The notes: generated by a model from the sequence alone, not told the origin. Positions 1 to 6,227 are shown, counted from the stretch's first letter. The stretch is DNA of 8,692 nucleotides from JAYVIQ01 sp043770215 (GCA_043770215.1 JAYVIQ010000020.1:1-8692); one strand, 5' to 3'. A program made the numbers and translations.

Positions 1-70
1 TAGTTGATAAACCGTTACAAACGGTTAAGGAATTTCGTTGAGTCTTAGTATCTTTGTAAGATTGCAGTAA
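1..70. other. Left-edge sequence without an intact gene
   Basis: No intact gene is visible. Frame 3 reads twelve codons (3-38) ending VKEFR and then TGA at 39-41, which could be the tail of a gene starting left of the window, but this is too short to identify. A perfect 6 bp inverted repeat (10-15 with 21-26, loop 16-20) lies inside it. All three frames are closed by stops before 71, so the toxin fragment that follows is not a continuation of an upstream reading frame as the sequence stands. Confidence 0.3.
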
Positions 71-90
71 CGCTTTGCTATACTACAATC
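60..90. repeat. Imperfect hairpin at the 5' edge of the toxin fragment
   Basis: Bases 60-69 pair with 81-90 over ten positions with one mismatch (65/85), with an 11-base loop. The hairpin covers the TAA (68-70) that closes the toxin frame upstream and the first codons of the open frame. It has no T-tract, so it is not a terminator. It may be a recombination scar or a chance dyad in AT-rich DNA; its place at the boundary of an orphan toxin tip is the only reason to list it. Confidence 0.35.
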
Positions 91-334
91 AGCGGGGGGA
101 AATTTCACACCACCTCAAAATACATTTTATGATGGGATTTTAGGATACGAAAATCATACTGAACAAAAAATAGTGGAATATCTTCGAGCTAAATATTTGA
201 ACAATAAGAATGTTACTGAAGCAATTGAAATAGTTTCGGAACGACCGTATTGTGCAAACTGCGTTGATATTGTTGACCAGTTCCAAGCAGAGTTTAAAAA
301 TATTATAGTCACAAGGGTTGAAGTTGTGAAATAA
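71..334 (+). pseudogene. Orphan deaminase-fold toxin tip (C-terminal domain, no start codon)
   Basis: The frame is open from 71 to TAA at 332-334, about 87 codons, with no ATG and a stop just upstream. It therefore looks like a detached C-terminal tip, not a free-standing gene. Two hallmarks of the zinc-dependent deaminase superfamily are present at the right spacing: His-Thr-Glu (155-163) and Pro-Tyr-Cys-Ala-Asn-Cys (245-262), 32 residues from His to first Cys. The Cys-x-x-Cys is followed by V-D-I-V and a short beta-strand-like end, comparable to DddA-type bacterial deaminase toxins (HVE ... CGFC, spacing 28). Known family role: delivered toxins that deaminate bases in nucleic acid of rival cells. 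The catalytic residues are intact, so the tip could work if fused in frame to a carrier such as an Rhs protein. Exact subfamily and base specificity cannot be told. GTG or TTG starts (for example the GTG at 173-175) would cut into or remove the catalytic core. Confidence 0.7.
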
Positions 335-341
335 TATAATT

Positions 342-363
342 TAAAAAAGCCTCTTACGAGGCT
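342..363 (-). terminator. Rho-independent terminator of the SUKH gene, possibly bidirectional
   Basis: A 6 bp GC-rich stem (348-353 with 358-363) closes a four-base loop. Read on the minus strand it is followed directly by a T run (the A run at 343-348), the classic terminator form. The stem overlaps the end of the immunity gene: its stop codon (354-356) is in the loop. Eight bases separate the toxin stop from this structure, so it may also stop readthrough from the plus strand, but the pyrimidine stretch on that side (363-367) is short. Confidence 0.7.
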
Positions 364-824
364 CTTTCTATGTCAAACAGATATTTATCATTTATTGAAA
401 GTCTGTAAAGAAACTCAGTAAAACTATTTGTAATTTTTATAAAATCAAGTTGATTAGTTCCCTCTCTATAATAATAAATTGGAGGATTATTTCCCTCATT
501 TAATTTAAAGAAAACAAATTGATAACCTTGGCTCATCCAAAAAACAAAATCATCTTCAGTTAGTTTTTTTTCAAAATTATTCTCATCAAGTAACTCATTT
601 GACCATTCCTTTAAATTCAATAACTCATTTAAAAAACAAGAATGTCCTTTTAAAAAACCGTTGGGAGTTCCATTTCCCATTAGCATTAAATATTGGATAT
701 AGCTTTGTGGTAGACTTTTGCTTATTGAGGATTTTAAAAAATCAATCTCTTGATTTGTTGCAGGAATTAATTCAATTCCATTTTGCGTTACATTGTTTGC
801 AATATCTAAAATTGAATTTTCCAT
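354..824 (-). CDS. SUKH-type immunity protein (SMI1/KNR4 family)
   Basis: A 156-residue cytoplasmic protein without signal or membrane segment, the usual size for this family. Family hallmarks are visible: the LPQSYIQYLMLMGNG stretch (38-52) and the long core strand region from FVFWMSQGYQF (93-103) to NPPIYYYREG (113-122), where SMI1/KNR4 proteins have F.W..QGYQF..F....NPP.Y.Y. SUKH proteins are known immunity factors of polymorphic toxin systems and protect the producer from nuclease and deaminase toxins by direct binding. The start is ATG at 824, which overlaps by one base the TAA of a 48-codon frame upstream (TAATG), suggesting translational coupling. No Shine-Dalgarno is visible, as usual in Bacteroidota. 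Its natural partner is unclear: the deaminase tip next to it points the other way, and the coupled frame upstream is too short to identify. Family call firm; partner unknown. Confidence 0.85.
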   Translation of the reverse strand: MENSILDIANNVTQNGIELIPATNQEIDFLKSSISKSLPQSYIQYLMLMGNGTPNGFLKGHSCFLNELLNLKEWSNELLDENNFEKKLTEDDFVFWMSQGYQFVFFKLNEGNNPPIYYYREGTNQLDFIKITNSFTEFLYRLSINDKYLFDIERAS

Positions 825-970
825 TATTTAGCATACGATTTACCAGTTCTATAATCACGTAGATAGGCATCCATTACGTTGAATAGTTCCCCTACTGGTC
901 GTAGGTTAAGCATAGCGATCCTAGGACCTATAATTGAGAGAGCGTCCGCTCGGCCATAACACAAATACAT
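824..970 (-). CDS. 48-codon frame coupled to the immunity gene; possible toxin C-terminus remnant
   Basis: On the minus strand a frame runs from ATG at 970 to TAA at 826-824, sharing one base with the ATG of the SUKH gene. The last part reads GELFNVMDAYLRDYRTGKSYAK spread over two stretches (28-38 and 39-48) and looks protein-like, with mixed charged and aromatic residues. A toxin frame ending in a one-base overlap with its immunity gene is a standard layout, so this may be the tail of the SUKH protein's original toxin. Against it, the N-terminal half runs through a repeat (915-944) linked to the RAYT remnant, so that part is probably not original coding sequence. I do not recognise the peptide. 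It could also be a chance frame. Confidence 0.3.
   Translation of the reverse strand: MYLCYGRADALSIIGPRIAMLNLRPVGELFNVMDAYLRDYRTGKSYAK
915..944 (+). repeat. RAYT-associated repeat, copy A
   Basis: This 30-base block matches 3140-3169 at 23 of 30 positions without a gap, and weaker similarity continues to its left (about 893-914 against 3113-3139, with gaps). Each copy lies shortly upstream of an N-terminal remnant of the same transposase type: 99 bases from the repeat end to the Leu codon of the LYFVT motif here, 84 in copy B. The paired arrangement indicates that both are left ends of the same element family. Copy A contains the 8-base palindrome TCCTAGGA (919-926); copy B keeps only its centre. 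Confidence 0.55.
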
Positions 971-1006
971 ATTTCAAATCTAGCAAATATTTTCTATTTT
1001 TAAGGC

Positions 1007-1235
1007 ATGGCAAGAAAGTATAAATTTCACGATAACAAGAAGCTATATTTTGTGACTATCTCACTAATCAATTCCACTACTAGTACAATTACGGATATTC
1101 ATAAAAAGTAATTTAAATTATATACATCAAAATCCAGTTCGTTTTGGTTTGGTAGATAAAGAAAAAGAATATTTGTATTGCAGTGACAGAAATTATTATG
1201 GTATAAAAGGTTTGAAAGAGCTAGATATGATTTAG
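1007..1235 (+). pseudogene. REP-associated tyrosine transposase (RAYT, IS200-like), internally deleted
   Basis: Two ends of one transposase are fused with the middle missing. The 5' part (ATG 1007, stop 1109-1111) encodes a start typical of Bacteroidota RAYTs, MARKYKFHDNKKLYFVT. After a frame change, 1113-1235 encodes the typical C-terminal end: LNYIHQNPVRFGLVDK, then EYLYCSDRNYYGIKGL. Intact relatives are roughly 180-230 residues; only about 75 codons survive. The HUH histidine pair and the catalytic tyrosine lie in the missing segment, so this copy cannot be active. RAYTs are single-strand DNA transposases related to IS200/IS605 TnpA that spread REP palindromes. Similarity fades after codon 17 of the first part (SLINSTTSTITDIHKK is not family-like), so the deletion joint is scrambled. 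Confidence 0.8.
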
Positions 1236-1602
1236 ATTTTTGGGTTTTAGAAACCGTATTGCAAATGCTTTTTTTTATTTCTAACAATGCTGTTGTATGA
1301 GGTAAAAACGATACTTATGTGTTTATGTGTGGGGAAAGCCATAGCGCAACTTATAAAAGCTATAAATGATGATTTACTTAAGCAATACCCCCTGCAGGAA
1401 TTCAATCCCCTACAGTTGTTTAACAAGTTGTATTTTTAGTAGAAGCTAAAGTAGATAGTAGAGTTATCTATTTAAAAAACAATTAAAAATGTTGTAAATT
1501 GAAGCAATAATGCAACATCATATGTTGTATGTCTCGCAAAAAAAACGGATATTGGGAATTAAGTACAACAAAGTTGGGAAAATACAAAAAGCATTCTAAT
1601 AA
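1236..1602 (+). other. Decayed non-genic stretch with short broken frames
   Basis: No intact gene lies here. Short protein-like runs are broken by stops: 1301-1369 reads TYVFMCGESHSATYKSY (codons 5-21) with TGA on both sides; 1368-1439 encodes 23 residues (LLKQYPLQEFNPLQLF inside); and 1424-1486 in another frame reads VVFLVEAKVDSRVIYL. These overlap in different frames and none is recognised, so they are probably relics of one or more lost genes. A small perfect dyad (1513-1518 with 1522-1527) is present without a T-tract. The stretch is very AT-rich, and several poly-A runs could be frameshift sites. Confidence 0.5.
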
Positions 1603-1857
1603 TTATTCTTATTACTTATACCTAGTGACTCTGTAGCGAAAGTAAGAAAAAAAAATATAAATCTAAAAGTAATGTCATATGTTGGAAGTATGGTATTTAC
1701 TCAAAGTACAAGAAGTATTATAAATGTAAATATTAATGACCACTCACATACTATTTCCTGAAATACGGGTGATGGATCAGCAGATGGTTTAGTAGTTTTG
1801 GCTCATGAAAATCGACCGCCTTATTACGCATTGGCGTTCATTATGAAACTACCTTAA
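1603..1857 (+). pseudogene. Unidentified gene remnant with in-frame TGA
   Basis: One frame stays open from 1603 to TAA at 1855-1857 apart from a single TGA at 1759-1761. It has no convincing start; an ATG at 1672 is internal. The reading before the stop includes STRSIINVNINDHSHTIS, and after it NTGDGSADGLVVLAHE, which looks like a beta-rich extracellular or structural protein. Near 1830 the next frame gives a better continuation, RIGVHYETTLTISFK, suggesting a frameshift as well. No family is recognised. It ends just before the GT87 start at 1898 and may be the eroded end of an older upstream gene. Confidence 0.35.
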
Positions 1858-1897
1858 CTATCAGTTTTAAAATAATCCAAACAAATTTCAATATAAA

Positions 1898-3064
1898 ATG
1901 TACACCTTAATTAAAGAAAATAGAGCAATATTTTTTACAATATTTATATCCCTTCTGTTTTTAATTTTAGAAAATATTAATGGTAGATTTACTATGGTAG
2001 ATTACGAAGTTTATCATAGAGCAACAATACGCTTACTTCATGGTGATGAACTTTATAAAGTTTATTATGAAGACACACATTACATATATAAATACTCTCC
2101 TGTAGCTCTGTATATTTTTATTCCTTTCACTATTTTCCCATTATGTATTGCCAAGTATTTGTATTGGATATTTTTGACTGCATGCATATGCTTTAGTTTC
2201 AGAATTGTACCAGCTTTTTTTGATAGAAATGATATTAATCAAAACAAACTTTCTCTTGTAGTTCTTTTCATGGCATTACATTTTACAAGAGAGTTACATT
2301 TAGGGCAAGTGAATTACCTTATTTTCTTTATGTACCTGTTATGTGTTTTGTTATATAAAAGTGGTAAAAGTGTCCTTTTTGGATTGCTTTTATGTTTTAC
2401 TTGTTTTATAAAACCTTTCGGATTCATTTTCTTACCTTATTTAATCATAAAGAAAAAGTATAAAGAAGTTCTATGGTTTTCAGTATTTCTAGTCATTTTG
2501 TTTGTATCACCTTTTCTATTTTACCACTCTTACAGTTCATTTTTGTCAATTTACCAAGGTTGGATTAAAGAATTACTTATTGAATTAAGCCATAAACAAT
2601 CACTATTATCTGATAGTAACCATACCATTTTCTCTGTAGTTGCTAGGTATACACCAATAAAATATTTAATTAATAGCGAAATTTTAGCAAAATTGTACCA
2701 ATTAACTTTATTGGGAGTAATAGCAACCATCTACTTTTTTTTCCAGAAAAAAGGGAAAGATAAGTTCTCATTTGTGGCTGATTTATCTTTTCTTATTGCA
2801 CTTATTCCATTATTAGCTTTTACAAGTGAAAATGCTTTTTGTTTCACTTGTTTTGCAATGATTTTAATTTGGATTTCATACCATGAGTTAAAAATTGTTG
2901 AAAAAATGATTGCTATACTTGGAAGCTTGGTAATAGGGTTTAATTATTCAGATATTTTCGGGAGAAATATTTCAACACTAATTGACCAGCTCTCATTAAT
3001 AAGCCTTGGTGCTATCATGTTGCTTTTTGTTTTGTTTCAACTCAGAAGAAGGTCTATTTTATAA
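1898..3064 (+). CDS. GT87-type (DUF2029) polyprenyl-phosphate-sugar membrane glycosyltransferase
   Basis: A 388-residue integral membrane protein with about ten to twelve hydrophobic helices (for example 10-27, 68-104, 138-155, 158-182, 189-209, 294-328, 363-382). The arrangement fits the GT-C fold family GT87: an early loop with VDYEVYHRAT (34-43, the Asp probably catalytic), the KYSP motif at 65-68, GQVN at 136-139 and IKP at 171-173. Known members, such as mycobacterial mannosyltransferases, move a sugar, usually mannose or arabinose, from a polyprenyl-phosphate donor to a lipid or glycan on the outer face of the inner membrane. Donor and acceptor are not visible here. Length is normal for the family and there are no frameshifts. 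The gene stands alone, flanked by decayed DNA and RAYT relics, so it may be mobile cargo. The AT-rich sequence before ATG 1898 shows no Shine-Dalgarno; a possible -7 box (TAGTTTTG, 1793-1800) lacks a -33 partner. Confidence 0.75.
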   Translation: MYTLIKENRAIFFTIFISLLFLILENINGRFTMVDYEVYHRATIRLLHGDELYKVYYEDTHYIYKYSPVALYIFIPFTIFPLCIAKYLYWIFLTACICFSFRIVPAFFDRNDINQNKLSLVVLFMALHFTRELHLGQVNYLIFFMYLLCVLLYKSGKSVLFGLLLCFTCFIKPFGFIFLPYLIIKKKYKEVLWFSVFLVILFVSPFLFYHSYSSFLSIYQGWIKELLIELSHKQSLLSDSNHTIFSVVARYTPIKYLINSEILAKLYQLTLLGVIATIYFFFQKKGKDKFSFVADLSFLIALIPLLAFTSENAFCFTCFAMILIWISYHELKIVEKMIAILGSLVIGFNYSDIFGRNISTLIDQLSLISLGAIMLLFVLFQLRRRSIL

Positions 3065-3139
3065 ATTTTAACACTCTTTTTGAATCGTTTATATAATTAT
3101 TTATATGTAGTATTGGTAGCGTAAGACAAGCGAATTGAA

Positions 3140-3169
3140 GCGGTTCTAGGATTTAGAATTAAGACAGCG
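3140..3169 (+). repeat. RAYT-associated repeat, copy B
   Basis: This is the partner of 915-944, with 23 of 30 bases identical and weaker similarity extending leftward to about 3113. It lies between the end of the GT87 gene and the second RAYT remnant. A T run follows directly (3170-3176), but the block itself is not a clean hairpin, so I do not call it a terminator for the GT87 gene. Confidence 0.55.
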
Positions 3170-3183
3170 TTTTTTTAAACAGT

Positions 3184-3378
3184 ATGCAACAGCATATTTT
3201 TTCAATAAATTCACATAATTGCAACAACTATTCATTTCTTGAAGATAAAAATCTGTATTTCGTAACTTTTACAATAGTTTATTGGCTAGACCTGTTTATA
3301 AGAAATGAATGTTTTTTTTTAACGGAATATAAAAATACTACTAAAATTCAACGGTTTATAGGCTGCTTTTGGTTTTAG
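3184..3378 (+). pseudogene. Second RAYT transposase remnant (N-terminal piece)
   Basis: A 64-codon frame starts at ATG 3184, but only 3238-3309 is family-like: LEDKNLYFVT followed by FTIVYWLDLFIRNE, which matches the conserved N-terminus of Bacteroidota RAYTs (KLYFVTF.VV.WIDLFIRNE). The first 18 codons and everything after codon 42 do not match, and neither the HUH histidines nor the catalytic tyrosine is present. It keeps a part of the N-terminus that copy one (1007-1235) has lost, so the two are independent relics and not a single split gene. The frame may still be open only by chance; a product is unlikely to do anything. Confidence 0.7.
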
Positions 3379-3441
3379 GTATATAGTTAGAGAAGTTAAA
3401 AGTTACAAACCAGAGAGGGGTGTGATGGAGTTAGTGAATAG

Positions 3442-3534
3442 AGCAATGCCTCTATAATACAAGGTGGTAAGAATGATTTACTTACCTATGACCAAAAAGA
3501 GCATATATTTGTAGCTAAAGTAGCTTTTTTTTAA
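3442..3534 (+). pseudogene. Unidentified 30-codon coding scrap
   Basis: After a TAG at 3439-3441 the frame reads 30 codons to TAA at 3532-3534, including QGGKNDLLTYDQKEHIFVAK. Composition is protein-like, but there is no start in a sensible place and no family is recognised. It lies just left of the terminator of the ThuA gene. It may be the 3' end of whatever gene was broken when this region was rearranged, or chance. The surrounding 3379-3441 holds nothing I can identify. Confidence 0.25.
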
Positions 3535-3543
3535 ACCTTACAC

Positions 3544-3572
3544 AAAAAAAAACCAGTCACTTGCATGACTGG
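3544..3572 (-). terminator. Rho-independent terminator of the ThuA/CBM6 gene
   Basis: A perfect 7 bp stem (3553-3559 with 3566-3572) and six-base loop are followed on the minus strand by nine T residues (A run at 3544-3552). It sits 54 bases beyond the stop of the minus-strand gene ending at 3627, and is the strongest terminator in the window. Confidence 0.9.
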
Positions 3573-3626
3573 GTAACTAACATAAAAGTGTAACCTATTT
3601 AAAAAGTTAAAATTAAAATAAATTTT

Positions 3627-5960
3627 TTAGTCAAATAAAATCTTGGAAAAAGTGCCTGATATCTTTACCATGTAGATGTTTTTGGGCTGACTTGATAAGT
3701 CTATCATTTTACTTTTTCCCTCCATAACTTTTTGTCCTAGAGTAGAATAGACTTCCCAAGTTGTTTCATTATCCAATTGAAAAACTCCTGTGGTGCTATG
3801 GTTAGGATATATCATGTGCGTTTCGTTTTCGAGTAGATCATCTACATCAGTTGTCAAATTAGTTTTCACAGTTATCTTATCTAAGTTAAAACCTGCCTTT
3901 TCCATTTTAAATCGTAAAACATGTTTGCCTTGAATCAATGTTGCCTGTTTTACAAACGTATTGTACGCATTCCAATTAGATGAACTTGGAATTGCTACGT
4001 TTGTGAACAAAGGATTACCATCTATGTTTACACTCAAACTTCCGCCAGCATTGGGCGCTGAGGTTTTAAATTCAAAATCATACTTATTGGTATTTTTTAC
4101 ATCTACCATATACTCTGTCCATTCTCCAGCAGCTATCCAACTTAGAGCAAAGCCACCATTTATAGGCAAAACATCTACTCCATCTGTACGGTACACATTT
4201 CCTTGGTTAGAAGGTTCATTATCTTTATAACTGGTACCTTCTCCACCTTTGTCATAGTTTTCGGCTTCTATAATACCAGGCAAAACAATGGCGGTTCCTG
4301 AATAAGGAGTTTTTGATTCTTTTACCCAGCAAAATTTTGCAGTTCCAGCGGCAGGGTCTCTAGTAAAAGTATTTACATTACAATTTACATTCGTTTTTTG
4401 ATTCCTCAAGTAAACGAAGTTTCCATTACTCCCAAATGCAATATCCATTGTTCCAGTAACTGTTACAGAACCAAATTCTGGGGTAGAATAGGAGTAACCA
4501 TCAGGGCCAATTGGTGTGAATGTTGATGGTACTTGTGCTTTTCCTGTCCATAGAATAGCATTTCTAATCAAACGACCAAAGTCAGAATTGGACACATAAT
4601 CAGTTTCTTTGTGTCCTAATGCGGTATAAAACGAACGTCCGCCATCATAATCTTTGTACCAAGCTACTGGACGTGCGGCATCGTATGTTTCTGGTCCTGT
4701 AGATCTAACGGTGAGTAAATTTTTATTTCCACTGTAAAGATATCCTTTACAATCTGTTCTTCCCCAGTAGTACCATTCTTCTTTTTTTGTCCAAGTGTTT
4801 TGCAAATCAGCTACAATTTCATGTCCTTTTGTTACATCCATAGTGGCTTCAGGATAAGTATTTATATGATACGGACATGTTTGCACAATGGCGCCAACCA
4901 AATCATTGTACCAAGACCAACTTTTATCATCATACGTATTGCTGGCTGCATGTATACCCACAAAGCCGCCCCCATTTCTTATAAAATTCTGAAAATCAGT
5001 TTTTTGCTGAGAATTTAAAAGATTATTACCAGAAGTGTTTCCCCACACCACAACATCGTATTTGGCAAGGTTAGCGGCATTAAAATCAGCTGGATTTTCG
5101 GTAGACACAGTATTCCAGCCGTTGGTTGTGCCTAGTTCAGTAATCATTCTAATACCACCAGCAATTGCGCCTTCATGTCTAAAACCATTGGTTTTACTAA
5201 AAATCGAGACATTTTTTTTGGATGCCATTGCATATTGTAATCCACCCCAAACATGATCAATAAAAATAGGGTTTCTATACGGTTCGCTGTTGTGTCCCAT
5301 TCCGGTGTACCAAGCTCTACCTCCCTCAAACTCATGGTACCAAGAGATAGAATGTTCTTTGTTAGAATTAGGATCGTAGCTTTTCTCGTTTACCGTTGTT
5401 AGAATTTTAAAACTCTTATCAGGAAGATTAAGTACATCTACATCAAATTTTAGCCATTCGTCTGTTATGTTGAACTTGGCAGGCATATTTTTGGTTGAAA
5501 TATGAGTAGCGTCTTTTACGATCACTTCGCCCAATGCATTTGCATGCACACCTGTTTCAAAAGAACCAATGAGTTGTTTGTACCAAGGCCAATCTTGCTC
5601 GCAATTTGATGCGGCATGAATGCCAACGTATCCTTTACCGCCACGAATAAATTTCTGAAATGCTAAACGCTCACTTGGATTCAATATATATCCATTTGTA
5701 TTTAAGAAAACAATTGCTTTGTAGGGTGCCAAACCTGCATCAGTAAAATTATTCGAATTATCGGTAAAATCGAATGTAATATTATGGTCGATCCCCATTT
5801 TTTTGAACATCGCAATACCATCTGCAATAGATGGGTGTTTCCAGCCAGGTAGTGTACGTGCTGCATTTCGCCATTGACCAATTTCAGAATATACCAAAAC
5901 TTGAGCCTGTATTTTTAGTATCTGTAAAATAATAAGCAGGATAAAAATCTTTATTTTCAT
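3627..5960 (-). CDS. Secreted double-ThuA-domain protein with CBM6 and T9SS sorting domain
   Basis: A 777-residue exported protein. Residues 1-20 form a signal peptide (Lys-rich start, hydrophobic core, cleavage likely after IQA). Two ThuA-like domains (class I glutamine amidotransferase-like fold) follow, about 21-242 and 250-474, each with VGIHAAS (112-118, 334-340), a Trp-Tyr-x-x-x-x-x-Gly-Gly-Arg segment (207-215, 434-442) and a closing Gly-His (222-223, 449-450). A small beta-rich piece (480-555) with Cys527 and Cys544 may hold a disulfide. A CBM6 carbohydrate-binding module spans about 560-700, starting IEAENYD and ending FNLDKITV. The tail (717-777) is a type A T9SS sorting domain, starting IYPN with YSTLGQKVMEG in the middle, so the protein is exported by T9SS and probably fixed to the cell surface. 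ThuA was named from trehalose utilisation in rhizobia; the chemistry of these domains is not settled, so the role is probably sugar or polysaccharide processing, substrate unknown. Monocistronic, with its own terminator. Confidence 0.88.
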   Translation of the reverse strand: MKIKIFILLIILQILKIQAQVLVYSEIGQWRNAARTLPGWKHPSIADGIAMFKKMGIDHNITFDFTDNSNNFTDAGLAPYKAIVFLNTNGYILNPSERLAFQKFIRGGKGYVGIHAASNCEQDWPWYKQLIGSFETGVHANALGEVIVKDATHISTKNMPAKFNITDEWLKFDVDVLNLPDKSFKILTTVNEKSYDPNSNKEHSISWYHEFEGGRAWYTGMGHNSEPYRNPIFIDHVWGGLQYAMASKKNVSIFSKTNGFRHEGAIAGGIRMITELGTTNGWNTVSTENPADFNAANLAKYDVVVWGNTSGNNLLNSQQKTDFQNFIRNGGGFVGIHAASNTYDDKSWSWYNDLVGAIVQTCPYHINTYPEATMDVTKGHEIVADLQNTWTKKEEWYYWGRTDCKGYLYSGNKNLLTVRSTGPETYDAARPVAWYKDYDGGRSFYTALGHKETDYVSNSDFGRLIRNAILWTGKAQVPSTFTPIGPDGYSYSTPEFGSVTVTGTMDIAFGSNGNFVYLRNQKTNVNCNVNTFTRDPAAGTAKFCWVKESKTPYSGTAIVLPGIIEAENYDKGGEGTSYKDNEPSNQGNVYRTDGVDVLPINGGFALSWIAAGEWTEYMVDVKNTNKYDFEFKTSAPNAGGSLSVNIDGNPLFTNVAIPSSSNWNAYNTFVKQATLIQGKHVLRFKMEKAGFNLDKITVKTNLTTDVDDLLENETHMIYPNHSTTGVFQLDNETTWEVYSTLGQKVMEGKSKMIDLSSQPKNIYMVKISGTFSKILFD

Positions 5961-6227
5961 AAGTCTAAAATTTAATTACATCTCATCTACACATTTGCCA
6001 CTAAAAAGTAAACGCGTATCTAGATTTTATTTAAAAATCAGAATCCTACACAAACTATTCTATAAAATTTTTAGATTTGGTATTAAAAAGTTAAAAGGGT
6101 AAAACAAACAGTTTATTTTCTATGTAAAGCTTCATCCAGCCGTTTATAAATTAGAATTAGATTATTTGACTATATATACTTTTTCAATACAAACAGACAA
6201 TTTAAAATACCTTATAAATTTATTGAA
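5961..6227. other. Divergent intergenic region between the ThuA and GT22-like genes
   Basis: These 267 AT-rich bases must hold promoters for both outward-facing genes. On the plus strand TAGATTTG (6072-6079) fits the Bacteroidota -7 consensus TAnnTTTG, 148 bases before ATG 6228, but no -33 TTG is at the proper distance. No good -7 box is visible for the minus-strand gene. No Shine-Dalgarno precedes either start. No hairpin, riboswitch or repeated operator is evident. Confidence 0.4.

Noticed and set aside
599..862. 87-codon plus-strand frame
   Set aside because: It lies antisense to the SUKH gene, has no family-like motif and is a shadow of that coding sequence.
842..911. Possible integron attC site: inverted ACCAGT/ACTGGT (842-847, 894-899) and a GTTRRRY-like core GTTAAGC at 905-911
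   Set aside because: No matching RYYYAAC half-site was found at the proper distance upstream, there is no integrase gene, and the stretch is better explained by the coupled minus-strand frame and the RAYT-linked repeat.
1099..1287. 62-codon minus-strand frame
   Set aside because: It is antisense to the recognisable C-terminal remnant of the RAYT transposase (1113-1235), so it is a shadow.
3091..3106. AT-only dyad after the GT87 gene as its terminator
   Set aside because: The stem is made entirely of A and T with no T-tract placed after it, so it is too weak to call.
3961..5335. Several 63-89 codon frames overlapping the ThuA/CBM6 gene
   Set aside because: All fall within the intact 777-codon gene, whose domains and sorting signal are clear; the short frames have no recognisable content.
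6072..6079. TAGATTTG as a Bacteroidota -7 promoter box for the gene at 6228
   Set aside because: It matches TAnnTTTG, but no -33 TTG is at the expected distance and such octamers occur often in AT-rich DNA; kept only as a remark in the intergenic entry.
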